Shown here: piece by piece, positions 1 to 8,775 of the stretch
Layout: every line of letters starts with the position of its first letter
Position numbering within the stretch: position 1 is the stretch's first letter
From: Anoxybacteroides voinovskiense
GTDB taxonomy: Bacteria; Bacillota; Bacilli; Bacillales; Anoxybacillaceae
Length of the DNA stretch: 64,000 bases
Assembly: GCF_014196205.1 (NCBI RefSeq)
Contig: NZ_JACIDE010000001.1
Coordinates: 124,001-188,000, forward strand
Direction: 5' to 3'
Notes under the pieces: generated by a model
What the model saw: only the letters and a program-made list of their open reading frames with translations
Told to the model about the DNA's origin: nothing
The model's database searches: none
Translations under genes and position numbers: made by a program

Positions 1-794
1 GTTCCGCGCCAATACGCAAGCACAATTGCACAAATGATGCTTGCGAAAAAGGCGTGCTTCATTTTTATACGAAAGCAAACGAGCAAAAGAAGCACAACTG
101 GCGGAAGTAGCGCAATTGTGTCCACATGCAATGGTGCTAAATGAAGCGTCGCTCGTGTCGATACGTGCAAATCAAGAAAAAAATAAAAACAGGCACTAAA
201 GCAAACCGCAAGCACTGTCGTTGGTAATAATTTACGTAGCTGATGGTATACAGGTGTTTCGACCGTATGCACAAGCAGCTGATAAGCGCTGGAAAAAACG
301 GACGTCCGATCGCCGACAAACGCTCCAGAAACTAACGCCCCAGCTACGACAGGAAGCGGCAAATGTAAAGACATCGCAACGCTCATCAACGGGATGCCGA
401 GCGCGCTTAACGACCCGACCGCGGTGCCTAGCAATAACGACATCACCATCATAAAGAGAAACGATAGGAGGAAAAAATGCTTAGGCGATAAAAAATGCAA
501 AAATAACGCGACCATTTGGTCCATCGTGCCACTTATCTCCCACATCGGCAGTAGCATGCTCACCAATAACAAAATAATGACAACCTCTTTCGTCTGAAGC
601 GCTCCCCGTCCCCCCATTCTTAAAAGCGCACGAAAAGATATCCCTTTATGAACGCAGAGCGCAGCTAACGCAAAAAGCCCCGGAAAAAACCCGATAAAGA
701 GCGGAATGTGAAAAAACACCGCGCTGAAAATGCCGAATAGCGTCACCGCCAATAGAACGAACATTTCTTTGTACGAAAAAAAAACTGCCACCAT
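1..794 (-). CDS. NhaC-family Na+/H+ antiporter-like protein, C-terminus cut by window edge
   Basis: An open minus-strand frame runs off the left edge with no stop, so about 264 N-terminal residues are visible. It is strongly hydrophobic with many membrane segments. It contains a stretch reading GALVSGAFVGDRTSVFSS, which resembles the conserved Gly-Asp motif region of NhaC-type antiporters. Two in-frame ATGs lie at 803 and 794. I chose 794 because a GGAG lies nine bases before it, while it abuts the 803 ATG. Members of this family exchange Na+ for H+, in some cases coupled to malate/lactate or other organic acids, in the cytoplasmic membrane. The substrate cannot be told here. A second NhaC-type gene lies at 7229-8701. 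Confidence 0.7.
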   Translation of the reverse strand, partial: MVAVFFSYKEMFVLLAVTLFGIFSAVFFHIPLFIGFFPGLFALAALCVHKGISFRALLRMGGRGALQTKEVVIILLLVSMLLPMWEISGTMDQMVALFLHFLSPKHFFLLSFLFMMVMSLLLGTAVGSLSALGIPLMSVAMSLHLPLPVVAGALVSGAFVGDRTSVFSSAYQLLVHTVETPVYHQLRKLLPTTVLAVCFSACFYFFLDLHVSTRATLHLAPLHVDTIALLPPVVLLLLVCFRIKMKHAFFASIICAIVLAYWRG

Positions 795-860
795 GTGCTT
801 CATCTCCAGCAATAAGTTATGTCATTATTATATAAAAAATCGGTAGTTTTCCTAGTGAAA

Positions 861-893
861 AAGCTCCCGCTTATTGAAAAATCGCGGGAGCTT
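861..893 (-). terminator. Rho-independent terminator after the LytTR regulator gene
   Basis: Perfect 10-bp arms, AAGCTCCCGC at 861-870 and GCGGGAGCTT at 884-893, are followed on the minus strand by a T run. The right arm begins at the stop codon of the upstream regulator gene. Confidence 0.75.
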
Positions 894-1621
894 TAGTCAT
901 GCAGCTGAAGAATTTTTTGCTGAACATCATGGATTTTTAATTTGGAAATATAAGCAACTTTATCACAACAAGCAAAACGTGCCCAATACGTTTCACCGAC
1001 TGCTTCAATTTTAATGATTTTTTTCAAATTAATAATATACGAGCGATGCGTTTTAAGGAAAAACGGTTCAAGCCGATCCGCTAGTTCACTTAACGGTTCG
1101 TTCGTTTCGTACTTTTCATCCGAAGTATGGATAACGGTTTTCCGGCTTTCTTTTTCGATGAATAATATCTCTTCCATCGGAAGAAATAAAATCGAGTTGA
1201 CTAGTTTTATATCAAGCCGTTTTGCTTTCTTTTGTTCCTTCTGCTCATGCAGCTGAATTAATTTCCTCGCTTTCTCTAAAGCACTAAAAAGGCGAGGCGG
1301 CTCAATCGGTTTGACGATATAATCAGCCGCAGCGACGTTAAACGCTTCGACAGCGAAATCTTCGCATCCTGTCGTAAAAATAACTTGCAACGTCGGAAAA
1401 AGCTCTTTGCATGATTTTACCGCTTTCATCCCATCTAAGTTCGGCATATGAATATCTACTAGCGCAATGTCTGGTTTTTCGTTTGCAATCAGCTGTACCA
1501 ATTCTTCGCCGTTTGCTGCTTCCCCGACGACTTGATAGTGCGGCAACAAACTAACGAAATGGCGCAACAATTTTCTAGAAGAATCATGGTCATCTGCGAT
1601 CACAATTTTTAATTGCTTCAT
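893..1621 (-). CDS. LytTR-family response regulator
   Basis: 242 residues. An N-terminal receiver domain (about 4-120) has the acidic pair D10-D11, the phospho-acceptor D56 in ALVDIHMP, and K104 in YIVKPIE. A C-terminal LytTR DNA-binding domain (about 140-240) contains the family-typical FLKTHRSYIINLKKI stretch. It should bind DNA as a phosphorylated dimer. No histidine kinase is adjacent. The gene begins 20 bp after the FapA gene and shares its strand, so the two are probably cotranscribed. The sensorless hybrid kinase at 5829-6956 is a possible partner, which is inference from proximity only. The start has AAGGGA upstream. Confidence 0.85.
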   Translation of the reverse strand: MKQLKIVIADDHDSSRKLLRHFVSLLPHYQVVGEAANGEELVQLIANEKPDIALVDIHMPNLDGMKAVKSCKELFPTLQVIFTTGCEDFAVEAFNVAAADYIVKPIEPPRLFSALEKARKLIQLHEQKEQKKAKRLDIKLVNSILFLPMEEILFIEKESRKTVIHTSDEKYETNEPLSELADRLEPFFLKTHRSYIINLKKIIKIEAVGETYWARFACCDKVAYISKLKIHDVQQKILQLHD

Positions 1622-1641
1622 CTATTTATGTTCCCTTCTTT

Positions 1642-3633
1642 TCAAACAAATGTAATTTTCCCCGCTTCGTTTAACACCGCTTTTATCCATCGCTGTTCTT
1701 GCGAAAATCGGTATCTCGCTTTCCCGATTTGAATAACCGTCCCTTCCCAAGCGTGTTTTATCTCAATCGATTGGTCGTGCGGCACTGCAATAAATGTTGC
1801 AACTCCTGCAGATGAACCAGCTTCTTTAATAATTGCGCCACGCCGCGCGAACACTTCGCCACCGCGTATAATACCGTCGATTTTCAATAGCCCTCCAGCA
1901 TGAATTTTCGAGTTGTAGCATCCTTGCCCTGAAATGGTGATATCGCCACTACAGTAAATTGTGCTATTTAACGCGTACGATAGTTCCACATAACAGCTTT
2001 CGCTATTTTCCGCTTGATATTTCTCGATGATTCCTTTTATATCGGCAAGCAATTGCTGGAGCGCTTCAAGAGAATGAGAATCATTAGGTGCAAGCGTAAA
2101 AAAGGTTTGTCTCAACCCTTGTGCTAACGCATTCCATTCTTGTTCTAAAACTAGACGGTTCGTATGTTGGATATCTAAATACCGCTTTCCTATTGCCATA
2201 ATTTCCGGAAATTTTCGTTCTAGCAACAATTTGATAACCGGATATAGGTTAGAATCTTCCAATTGAAACGTTGGTGAAGTGATAATTTGCTGCAACCCGA
2301 ACACAAATAGCTGCAGTTGCTCTCCGAGTGAGCGCAGCGTCTGAACGAGTTCTTCGATGACAGGGCGATTTTCTCCGACGGTAATCGTACTGCCGATGAC
2401 GTTATGATGTACGATGACTCCCTGCTTCGAAGAAACGGTTGCTCGGTTGACATTAGCAGCAACCACCACTGCTCCGTCCGCTTCAACATACATCCCATCT
2501 TCCACGCTGCCTAGCACTTCGACATCGCCTTTAAAATGAATATTGCCTGTCGCTAAATCGACGTTTCCGTGTTGAACGAACTTTTGAACAACAGAAACTT
2601 TAATAGCTAACCCTTTTTGTTGGATGATTGGTCGGCCTGTTTCGGTAGCGATAATCGTGTTTCCGACCATTTCTACCCCTTTTCCAAGTTGAACAATAAC
2701 CGGCTTCGTTTCTTTCACAGGAATTGGATCGTTCGTTACCGTCATTCCGGATAATCCCGGCTCAGGCGGATGGATTACAACAATGACTTGTCCTTTTTGT
2801 ACCGTTGGAATTGTTTTCAGTTCGCGAAAATCGACTGTGCCGTCTTCGCGTACTTTTGGTCCTTTCGCTTGATTAGTTGCTTGGAATTTTAGTTCTACCC
2901 AGCCATTGCGCCCTTCGCGTGGCGGAATACCTTGTGCAATAATAAACTCGCCTGGTTTCGTGGCATTTAGCGCCCGCACAATTTCAGAATGTTTAAATCC
3001 GAGTACGACTTGTAAGTTTTGCAGCTCTTCTAACAACCGTTTATACGAAAGCGTTTGTTGGACCTCGATTTTTTCTTCTGCCTGCAAGTTGAGATGGGCA
3101 GCTGGGGCGATATCGTTCAGCACATACGTTTTGCGCATACCTGGTTCAATATATAGCGTCACACACATTTTGCTTTCGTCGATTACAATCTTCCAGTTTG
3201 TTTCAGTCGTTTCATCTTCTTTTACTTTAATGTCAAATTCATCTTTTTCAGTCATGACGACAGTGCCTGTTACTCGTTCACCGTTTTTCCATAATTGCAC
3301 CCCTTCTCCGACCGTCACTGTTGGATAGTGGGAAGGAGACGTTTTGCAATACAACTTTCCTTGTTTTACCCATACTTTCCCTTCGTTATTGTTTACTTCT
3401 CTATCTTTTTCCGCTTCGACTGACATCGCTTTTTTCTGCTCCTTATACGTTGGCTGTCGTTCTACTTTTGTCAACTTAACAACCGCTGGTTTAACGCGGG
3501 AAAAAAGAACTCCTTTTTGTTCTTGTTGAATGATTTCGACCGTTACTTCTTCATAAGAAGCGCGCAAAAGCGTTAATCCGGCATTCACCGCTTCTTGTAC
3601 ATTCCGCCCTGTTGAAATAATCGTTTGATTCAT
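1642..3633 (-). CDS. FapA / DUF342 family polymer-forming-type protein with Jag-N-like head
   Basis: 663 residues. The first about 60 residues resemble the Jag-N domain seen at the front of several RNA-associated or cell-division proteins. The middle and C-terminal parts match the FapA (DUF342) family, with the segment VVIHPPEPGLSGMTV and glycine-rich beta-helix-like repeats (about 370-470 and 570-650). An alpha-helical insertion lies between (about 440-560). FapA proteins have been linked to polar targeting of flagellar regulators in Vibrio. The role in Bacillaceae is unclear. The ATG at 3633 sits nine bases after GGAG, while earlier in-frame TTG and ATG codons are too close to it. It lies upstream of, and on the same strand as, the LytTR regulator. 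Confidence 0.7.
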   Translation of the reverse strand: MNQTIISTGRNVQEAVNAGLTLLRASYEEVTVEIIQQEQKGVLFSRVKPAVVKLTKVERQPTYKEQKKAMSVEAEKDREVNNNEGKVWVKQGKLYCKTSPSHYPTVTVGEGVQLWKNGERVTGTVVMTEKDEFDIKVKEDETTETNWKIVIDESKMCVTLYIEPGMRKTYVLNDIAPAAHLNLQAEEKIEVQQTLSYKRLLEELQNLQVVLGFKHSEIVRALNATKPGEFIIAQGIPPREGRNGWVELKFQATNQAKGPKVREDGTVDFRELKTIPTVQKGQVIVVIHPPEPGLSGMTVTNDPIPVKETKPVIVQLGKGVEMVGNTIIATETGRPIIQQKGLAIKVSVVQKFVQHGNVDLATGNIHFKGDVEVLGSVEDGMYVEADGAVVVAANVNRATVSSKQGVIVHHNVIGSTITVGENRPVIEELVQTLRSLGEQLQLFVFGLQQIITSPTFQLEDSNLYPVIKLLLERKFPEIMAIGKRYLDIQHTNRLVLEQEWNALAQGLRQTFFTLAPNDSHSLEALQQLLADIKGIIEKYQAENSESCYVELSYALNSTIYCSGDITISGQGCYNSKIHAGGLLKIDGIIRGGEVFARRGAIIKEAGSSAGVATFIAVPHDQSIEIKHAWEGTVIQIGKARYRFSQEQRWIKAVLNEAGKITFV

Positions 3634-3687
3634 TTGCATCAACTCCTTTGAGTGAGCGAATCAACAAACATATCTCTTTCTAAAAGT

Positions 3688-4674
3688 TTACCTATTTTCT
3701 CTTAGTAACATTAACCATTTACTTCCCCGTCTAGCAAAAGAAACTTTGGTTTTACGTGCGTTTACCATTTCCTCTCGGAATATGCGATAAAGATCGACGA
3801 TAGCAATCGACATGTTCGACATCTCAGCTGGCAACGCACGATCTGTCAATCCAATGAATTCAAACTTCTTCAAATCTAAATTTTTGTCGTAGCGGACGAA
3901 TTGCCTCAATTTTTTCCATATATGAGCAGTTGTCAACAACTTATTAGAAACACTTTGTTTCATAAACGTAACTGCTTCTTGCCAATGGCGCGGTTCTGCT
4001 ACGGTGAGATGAAGTTGCATTTTTATCATCGAAAGCAATACACACGCCCCCATTCCGCTCATAATCGGCATCATACTAAACACGCGGTCTTTGCTCGATA
4101 GCTTTAGCGCATTCACGATTTTTTCGCATAGCCGTTGCATCATGCCCATATCCATAGTCACCAATTGCAAAATCCCGTCAGCATACGAACAATTTAGCAC
4201 ACATGCCTCTTGTTCTGTTAATCGTTTGTCGTCCCCTCTAATGACTAACGTACTCCAATATTGATAATCTTCTGTTTCAAAAATCACCGTTTCTTCGCGA
4301 ATTGAGTGTGCCCAATCGTAAACCGCTTGAAAATACTTGCGACGATCGTATTTTTTGATCGTAAATACAAGGTGCGGATTCACACGTGACAGCACGTGTT
4401 GTAGCTCTGCTCTTTCAAAAAACGGATTAAGCGGCACCACCGTGCCACCAAGTCGATTAATAGCCAGCATTACACTAAAAAAATGAAACACATCCGGAAC
4501 AAGTAATGCTACTTTTTTCCCAGAAATATCTCCGACTTGCCTTAACAACGTTGTATATCGTTCAATATTTTGGTGAATATCGTACAATGAATAGCTTCCA
4601 TTCGATGTTGTTAGTAATTCTTTATGCCAGTTTAATTTTTCGCTCGCAAACATCCAGCGGTATAACCCTCTCAT
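3688..4674 (-). CDS. Degenerate AMP-binding (acyl-CoA synthetase-like) protein, probably catalytically inactive
   Basis: 328 residues against roughly 500 or more for true adenylate-forming enzymes. The N-terminal two thirds follow the acyl-CoA synthetase fold, with recognisable segments such as KKVALLVPDVFHFFSVMLAI and RLGGTVVPLNPF (about residues 53-85). The ATP-binding loop that normally reads T-S-G-T-T-G-x-P-K-G is replaced by CSYADGILQLV (about 164-174). The later Y-G-x-T-E motif is reduced to LYRIFREE, and the C-terminal lid domain is missing. I infer loss of adenylation activity and a binding or scaffold role. AGGGG precedes the ATG. It lies between the FapA and EAL genes, all on the minus strand, with wider gaps (54 and 272 bp). 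Confidence 0.6.
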   Translation of the reverse strand: MRGLYRWMFASEKLNWHKELLTTSNGSYSLYDIHQNIERYTTLLRQVGDISGKKVALLVPDVFHFFSVMLAINRLGGTVVPLNPFFERAELQHVLSRVNPHLVFTIKKYDRRKYFQAVYDWAHSIREETVIFETEDYQYWSTLVIRGDDKRLTEQEACVLNCSYADGILQLVTMDMGMMQRLCEKIVNALKLSSKDRVFSMMPIMSGMGACVLLSMIKMQLHLTVAEPRHWQEAVTFMKQSVSNKLLTTAHIWKKLRQFVRYDKNLDLKKFEFIGLTDRALPAEMSNMSIAIVDLYRIFREEMVNARKTKVSFARRGSKWLMLLRENR

Positions 4675-4946
4675 CGTTTTACCCCTCTGCTCGATATTCC
4701 TACTCGCCTCCGCACTATTTTGGTGGAAATTAGTTATTTAGAACTATCCCTATTCAAAACTTTTTTCCTATTTTATTTATCTGTAATTTGTTAAATCCCT
4801 CATAAAAAACATACTTGTTTACTATTGAACCTTATGTTAGTTAGTGGTAACTTGAAATTGTGCATTTTTAGAAAATGTTCTATTTTCTTCGCCATTTAGG
4901 AAACGATGAGGAGATACTCGCGAAGCGAATGGCGAAGTTCTTTTTC
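4675..4946. other. Intergenic region with a 10-bp-arm stem-loop
   Basis: This 272-bp A+T-rich gap has no supportable gene. It contains an inverted repeat with perfect arms CTTCGCCATT (4887-4896) and AATGGCGAAG (4928-4937) around a 31-base loop. A T-rich tract follows on the plus strand only, so it is not an obvious terminator for the minus-strand EAL gene. Confidence 0.5.
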
Positions 4947-5651
4947 TTATAGTTTTTCTGGTATTCCTAAAAGATAACCTTGCGCGATTGAGACGCGAAG
5001 AAATTTCGCTTGCGCTAAATCGATTTCTTTTTCAATTCCTTCAAGTACGATCGCCTTCGGACGACAATAATTAACAAACAAAGAAATGAGTTTTTGTTTC
5101 TCCTGATTTGTCGCTAATTCATTCGCAAAGCGGCGATCAAGCTTTACGTAATCTGGCTGAAGATTCATCATATTTTCGAAAGTAAATGCACTTTCTCCGA
5201 CGCTATCAATCGCAATAAAGAATCCGTGTGATTTCATAGTTTGTAGTGTTTCTTTCAATGCGTCATTCGCCCAAAGTTCCCGTTCAGCGTTCGTTTCGCT
5301 TAACTCGAATACGATTCTCCCTTTTATTTCAGGGTATTTTCTTAATAGCTCACGGACAAAAGGAAGAAATCGGTCGTCTAAAATAGTCGAAGGATAAACG
5401 TTAATAAATAATAACTGCTTTTGAAAGTTCATGAACGGAAAACAGCGTATTGAACTTTCTATCGCCATCGTATCTACTTCATATAAACATCCTTCGTTTC
5501 TCGCCTGTTGTAACAGTTGTTCCACTTGAACGCCACCTTTAATGCGCAGTAGTGCTTCATATCCGAACGAAGTCCATTGGACTAAATCCCAAATCGGCTG
5601 GTAAACGTGCTCCATTTTTTCTTCGCTTAACAACGACTGTTGCACGCACAC
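4947..5651 (-). CDS. EAL-domain protein (c-di-GMP phosphodiesterase or receptor)
   Basis: 234 residues from the GTG at 5651, which has a strong GGGGGAG nine bases upstream. An ATG at 5672 lacks one. The whole protein is one EAL domain with the signature EALLR at 32-36, the metal-site Asn in FINVYPST, the Glu in VFELSE, the conserved Lys in YVKLDRRF, and the late Gln in AQGYLLG. The usual D-D-F-G-x-G loop reads D-S-V-G-E-S, so the second Asp is absent. EAL enzymes open c-di-GMP to pGpG using two metals. Loss of this Asp would be expected to weaken or abolish catalysis, so a c-di-GMP-binding role is possible. No GGDEF or sensor domain is fused. Confidence 0.8.
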   Translation of the reverse strand: MCVQQSLLSEEKMEHVYQPIWDLVQWTSFGYEALLRIKGGVQVEQLLQQARNEGCLYEVDTMAIESSIRCFPFMNFQKQLLFINVYPSTILDDRFLPFVRELLRKYPEIKGRIVFELSETNAERELWANDALKETLQTMKSHGFFIAIDSVGESAFTFENMMNLQPDYVKLDRRFANELATNQEKQKLISLFVNYCRPKAIVLEGIEKEIDLAQAKFLRVSIAQGYLLGIPEKL

Positions 5652-5747
5652 TTTTATCGACTCCCCCCTCATCGTTAAAGCCGTTGTGTAAAAATATACC
5701 TATTTCCGCGACTTTTGTCTAACGACTTTCATGCATTTCAGACGTTT

Positions 5748-5818
5748 TTCGACACCTTTTAAGTAAAAAAACCGACATTTTAGACACACTTCGCGACCTT
5801 ATACGCAAAAATGTCGAA
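5748..5818. promoter_or_regulatory. Two candidate Spo0A boxes
   Basis: TGTCGAA, the core 0A box, occurs on the plus strand at 5812-5818 and on the minus strand at 5748-5754, in the 177-bp gap between the hybrid kinase and EAL genes. Related TGTCGG and AGTCG words lie between and beside them. Spo0A control is inference from the motif alone. Confidence 0.35.
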
Positions 5819-5828
5819 AATATGTTTT

Positions 5829-6956
5829 TTATGATAATACTTGTAAAATCGTTTCGAAACATTGCGCAATATTTAGCGGTTTTGTTAAATAGCCCGCACA
5901 TCCTTTTTGCAAGGTGCGTTCTATCTCTTCTGGCACGGCATTGGCACTTACAGCAACGACCGGTATCGAACGTGTTTTTTCGTTTTGTTTTAATTGTTCT
6001 AATACATCGTACCCATGCATGTCCGGCAAATGAAGATCGAGAAAGATAGCATCCACTTTTTCATGAAAAGCAATTTTCAATCCTTCTTCTCCAGACGTTG
6101 CATACAACAATACAACGTTAGCAAACGGCGCAAATATTTCTTCCAATAGCTTTATGTTAGATAGCCGATCTTCGATATATAGTAACGTTTTCGCCCCTAC
6201 TCGCTTCATTTCTTCGAACGAGTGTGCGAGTGTATCAGGATGGACGTGAGTTGTTTTCTTTATCGCTGGAAGAGTAAAAGAAAAATTACTTCCTTTCCCT
6301 AGCTTGCTATCGACACGAATCGTTCCGTTCATCGCCTGTACTAGTTGCTTCGCAAGTGCAAGCCCAATTCCCGAACCTTCTGCATTTGTTCCTTTGATAC
6401 GATAAAACGGTTGAAAAATATCATCCAATTCTTCCGCTGGAATTCCGATCCCCGTGTCTTGAACATGAATCGTTACCGTCTCCGCTTCACACGTACTCGT
6501 AATGGTCACACTCCCGTTTTCTTTATTATATTTCACAGCATTTTCTAATAAATTAAACAAAATTTGCCGAATTCGTGTTGAATCTGCTTTTACATAGCAG
6601 TCATCGGCTATTTCGTTCATGATTTTCACGTTTTTTTGCTCAGCTACTGGTTGAAGGAACTTCACACTTTCTTCTACAACCGAAGCCACGTTTACTTCAT
6701 CGTACGTGATACTTAATCTCCCCGTTTCTATTCTCGACAAATCTAACATTTCATTTACAAGTTGCAGTAAATGCCTCGCACCATTTAAAATTTCATGCAC
6801 AAACTCACGTTGCTGGCTAGTTAATGACGAATCCATATCAAGCAATTGCGCAAACCCTATTATTCCGTTTAGCGGCGTCCGAAACTCATGGCTCATTTTC
6901 GAAACAAGTTCAGAACAGGGATGCTCACTTTTTGTTTTTGCCGCCACTCCCAACAT
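5829..6956 (-). CDS. Sensorless hybrid histidine kinase with C-terminal receiver domain
   Basis: About 375 residues. The phospho-acceptor His lies close to the N-terminus in the H-box SHEFRTPLNGIIGF. Then come the N-box (NLLENAVKYN), the G1 box (DTGIGIP) and the G2 box (GSGIGLALAK) of the ATPase domain. A receiver domain occupies the last about 120 residues, with the acceptor Asp in IFLDLHLPD and Lys in LTKPL. No membrane segment or PAS/GAF input domain is visible, so it is cytoplasmic and may be controlled through its receiver or a partner protein. The ATG at 6956 has the best spacing from GAGGAG; an earlier ATG at 6962 directly abuts that sequence. Confidence 0.8.
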   Translation of the reverse strand: MLGVAAKTKSEHPCSELVSKMSHEFRTPLNGIIGFAQLLDMDSSLTSQQREFVHEILNGARHLLQLVNEMLDLSRIETGRLSITYDEVNVASVVEESVKFLQPVAEQKNVKIMNEIADDCYVKADSTRIRQILFNLLENAVKYNKENGSVTITSTCEAETVTIHVQDTGIGIPAEELDDIFQPFYRIKGTNAEGSGIGLALAKQLVQAMNGTIRVDSKLGKGSNFSFTLPAIKKTTHVHPDTLAHSFEEMKRVGAKTLLYIEDRLSNIKLLEEIFAPFANVVLLYATSGEEGLKIAFHEKVDAIFLDLHLPDMHGYDVLEQLKQNEKTRSIPVVAVSANAVPEEIERTLQKGCAGYLTKPLNIAQCFETILQVLS

Positions 6957-7201
6957 TATCATCTCCTCTCTGAAAAATAAGGGAGCTTTTTAGGCTCTTC
7001 ACCGAAAGTTGTGCTTGATTTTTTAACAAAAATTTGGTCATGCTCTACTTACGTATTAAAGGAAATATAAGTAAAATACTTATTCATGCACAATCCTTAT
7101 TCGGAGAAGTTTATTATTTGTCAAGCACACTTTATGGTGATGAACCGCTTTTTATATATTATACCATATAGTAGCAGCGGTTGTACCTTCTATCACAAAG
7201 C

Positions 7202-7227
7202 CCCCTTCCCTCCAAGGAGAAAAGGGG
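7202..7227 (-). terminator. Possible terminator after the NhaC-type gene
   Basis: Nested arms CCCCTT / AAGGGG and CTCC / GGAG form a compact hairpin just past the stop codon. The following T tract is short, so this is tentative. Confidence 0.3.
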
Positions 7228-7228
7228 A

Positions 7229-8701
7229 TTATCTTAACACAAACGACATCACCGTAAACAACACGGCAGCTAAGCCGGCAGCGATAAAGGAAGGCACGAG
7301 TTTCGTGCGGGCGTATTCAATGACTGGCAAATCTAAAATAGTGCATAACGTCACCGTATTATCGCTCAATGGGGAAGCGAATGCGCCAAATGTCCCACTG
7401 GCAAATACCGCTCCGATGACTAGCAAAATGTTCGTTCCAGACTCCGCTGCAAGCGTCACCCCAAGCGGCATCAACAGTCCCCACGTCCCCCATGACGAAC
7501 CGATAAAATACGAAATGAGCGCCCCTAACAAAAACAATACTGGCGCGACGAAATAATGCGGAATCCACCCTTTTACATGTTCAGTAATATAGGCGGAGAA
7601 CCCTAAATCTTCGGAAATCGCTGACACTGCCCAAATAAGCGCTAACATTAAAATGACAGACATTAATTCATTTCCGCCTTTGACAAAATGCGTCAATAAA
7701 TCCGCCAGTTTAAATCGTTGCCATAAAAAATACATGACCGTTAAAATAACGGTGATCATTAGCGCTTCTAACATAACGCCAAGCGCATCGCTGCGGAGAA
7801 ACGCATCGAAAAAGCTCGTCGCCCCTTGATGCCCGTCCCACCAACTGAGAAACAACGTTAACACAAGAACAAGGGAAAGTGGGACAATTAAATTCCACGG
7901 CTTCGTCGGCGTATCTTTTTCAAACGCTTCCGGACAAGATTCTAGCCCTTCTTCTCCTTGTTGTTCGTTTGGGTTTTCCGTTTCGCTTGCCGCTTCGACC
8001 ATTACTGCTCGATTTTGCTTTCGAATTTCCAACATGGATAATGTGCGTTTTTTATTATATTGAAAAAAACTATAGTATAAGCCAACAAGGAGAATGGTAA
8101 ACGAAAAAAAGTTAAACGGAATACTTTTTACATACACCGTGTACGCCTTTTCATGAATACCGGCCGTTTTTAACGCTTTGTCAATGACCGATACCATATA
8201 ACCGACGAACGCGGTCGCTAACGGAATGAGCGCAACTACCGGATTGGACGTTACTTCAATCGTAAAACCGATTTGTTGCGACGATAAATGGAGTCTCTTT
8301 TTCAGCGCTTTCATAATTGGCGCAATCGTAACAATCCGAAAATCCGGGTCACTAAACGTCACCATTGTAGAAATCCATGTCAACAACAACGCACTTCTTG
8401 CCGTCTTTACTTTTTTTCCAACAAGATGGACAAACCCTTTAATTCCCCCTGTATATTTAATGATGCTAATCAACCCAGCAAATACGTAAAGAAAGATAAT
8501 AATCCGAATATTGTTTGTTTGCATCAAGTTATGTACAAGATACGTGAGCATCGTTTTTAGTCCACCAAGTATCGTCGAATCGACTAAATAACTGCCAAGC
8601 AAAAGCGCCACAAACAAACCTGGAATCACTTGCCTTGTCCAAATCGATAACGGGATAACAACTAAAAACGGGAGAAGGGCTCTCCAAGAAGGTTCAATCA
8701 T
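7229..8701 (-). CDS. NhaC-family Na+/H+ antiporter
   Basis: 490 residues with about ten to twelve hydrophobic segments and a charged cytoplasmic loop around residues 225-265. The C-terminal half has the family motif region FGAFASPLSDNTVTLCTI. It resembles NhaC-type Na+/H+ antiporters and their organic-acid-coupled relatives. I chose the ATG at 8701 because AAAGGAGTGG sits just before it; an upstream in-frame start at 8722 would place this ribosome binding site inside the gene. It lies 74 bp after tnrA on the same strand, so readthrough from the TnrA-controlled promoter is possible. The substrate cannot be read from sequence. Confidence 0.75.
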   Translation of the reverse strand: MIEPSWRALLPFLVVIPLSIWTRQVIPGLFVALLLGSYLVDSTILGGLKTMLTYLVHNLMQTNNIRIIIFLYVFAGLISIIKYTGGIKGFVHLVGKKVKTARSALLLTWISTMVTFSDPDFRIVTIAPIMKALKKRLHLSSQQIGFTIEVTSNPVVALIPLATAFVGYMVSVIDKALKTAGIHEKAYTVYVKSIPFNFFSFTILLVGLYYSFFQYNKKRTLSMLEIRKQNRAVMVEAASETENPNEQQGEEGLESCPEAFEKDTPTKPWNLIVPLSLVLVLTLFLSWWDGHQGATSFFDAFLRSDALGVMLEALMITVILTVMYFLWQRFKLADLLTHFVKGGNELMSVILMLALIWAVSAISEDLGFSAYITEHVKGWIPHYFVAPVLFLLGALISYFIGSSWGTWGLLMPLGVTLAAESGTNILLVIGAVFASGTFGAFASPLSDNTVTLCTILDLPVIEYARTKLVPSFIAAGLAAVLFTVMSFVLR

Positions 8702-8775
8702 TTTACCACTCCTTTCGTACATCTGTAGTATGAACGAAGTACGAAAAAATATGCCTTCTCCCGTTATGAGAAAAC

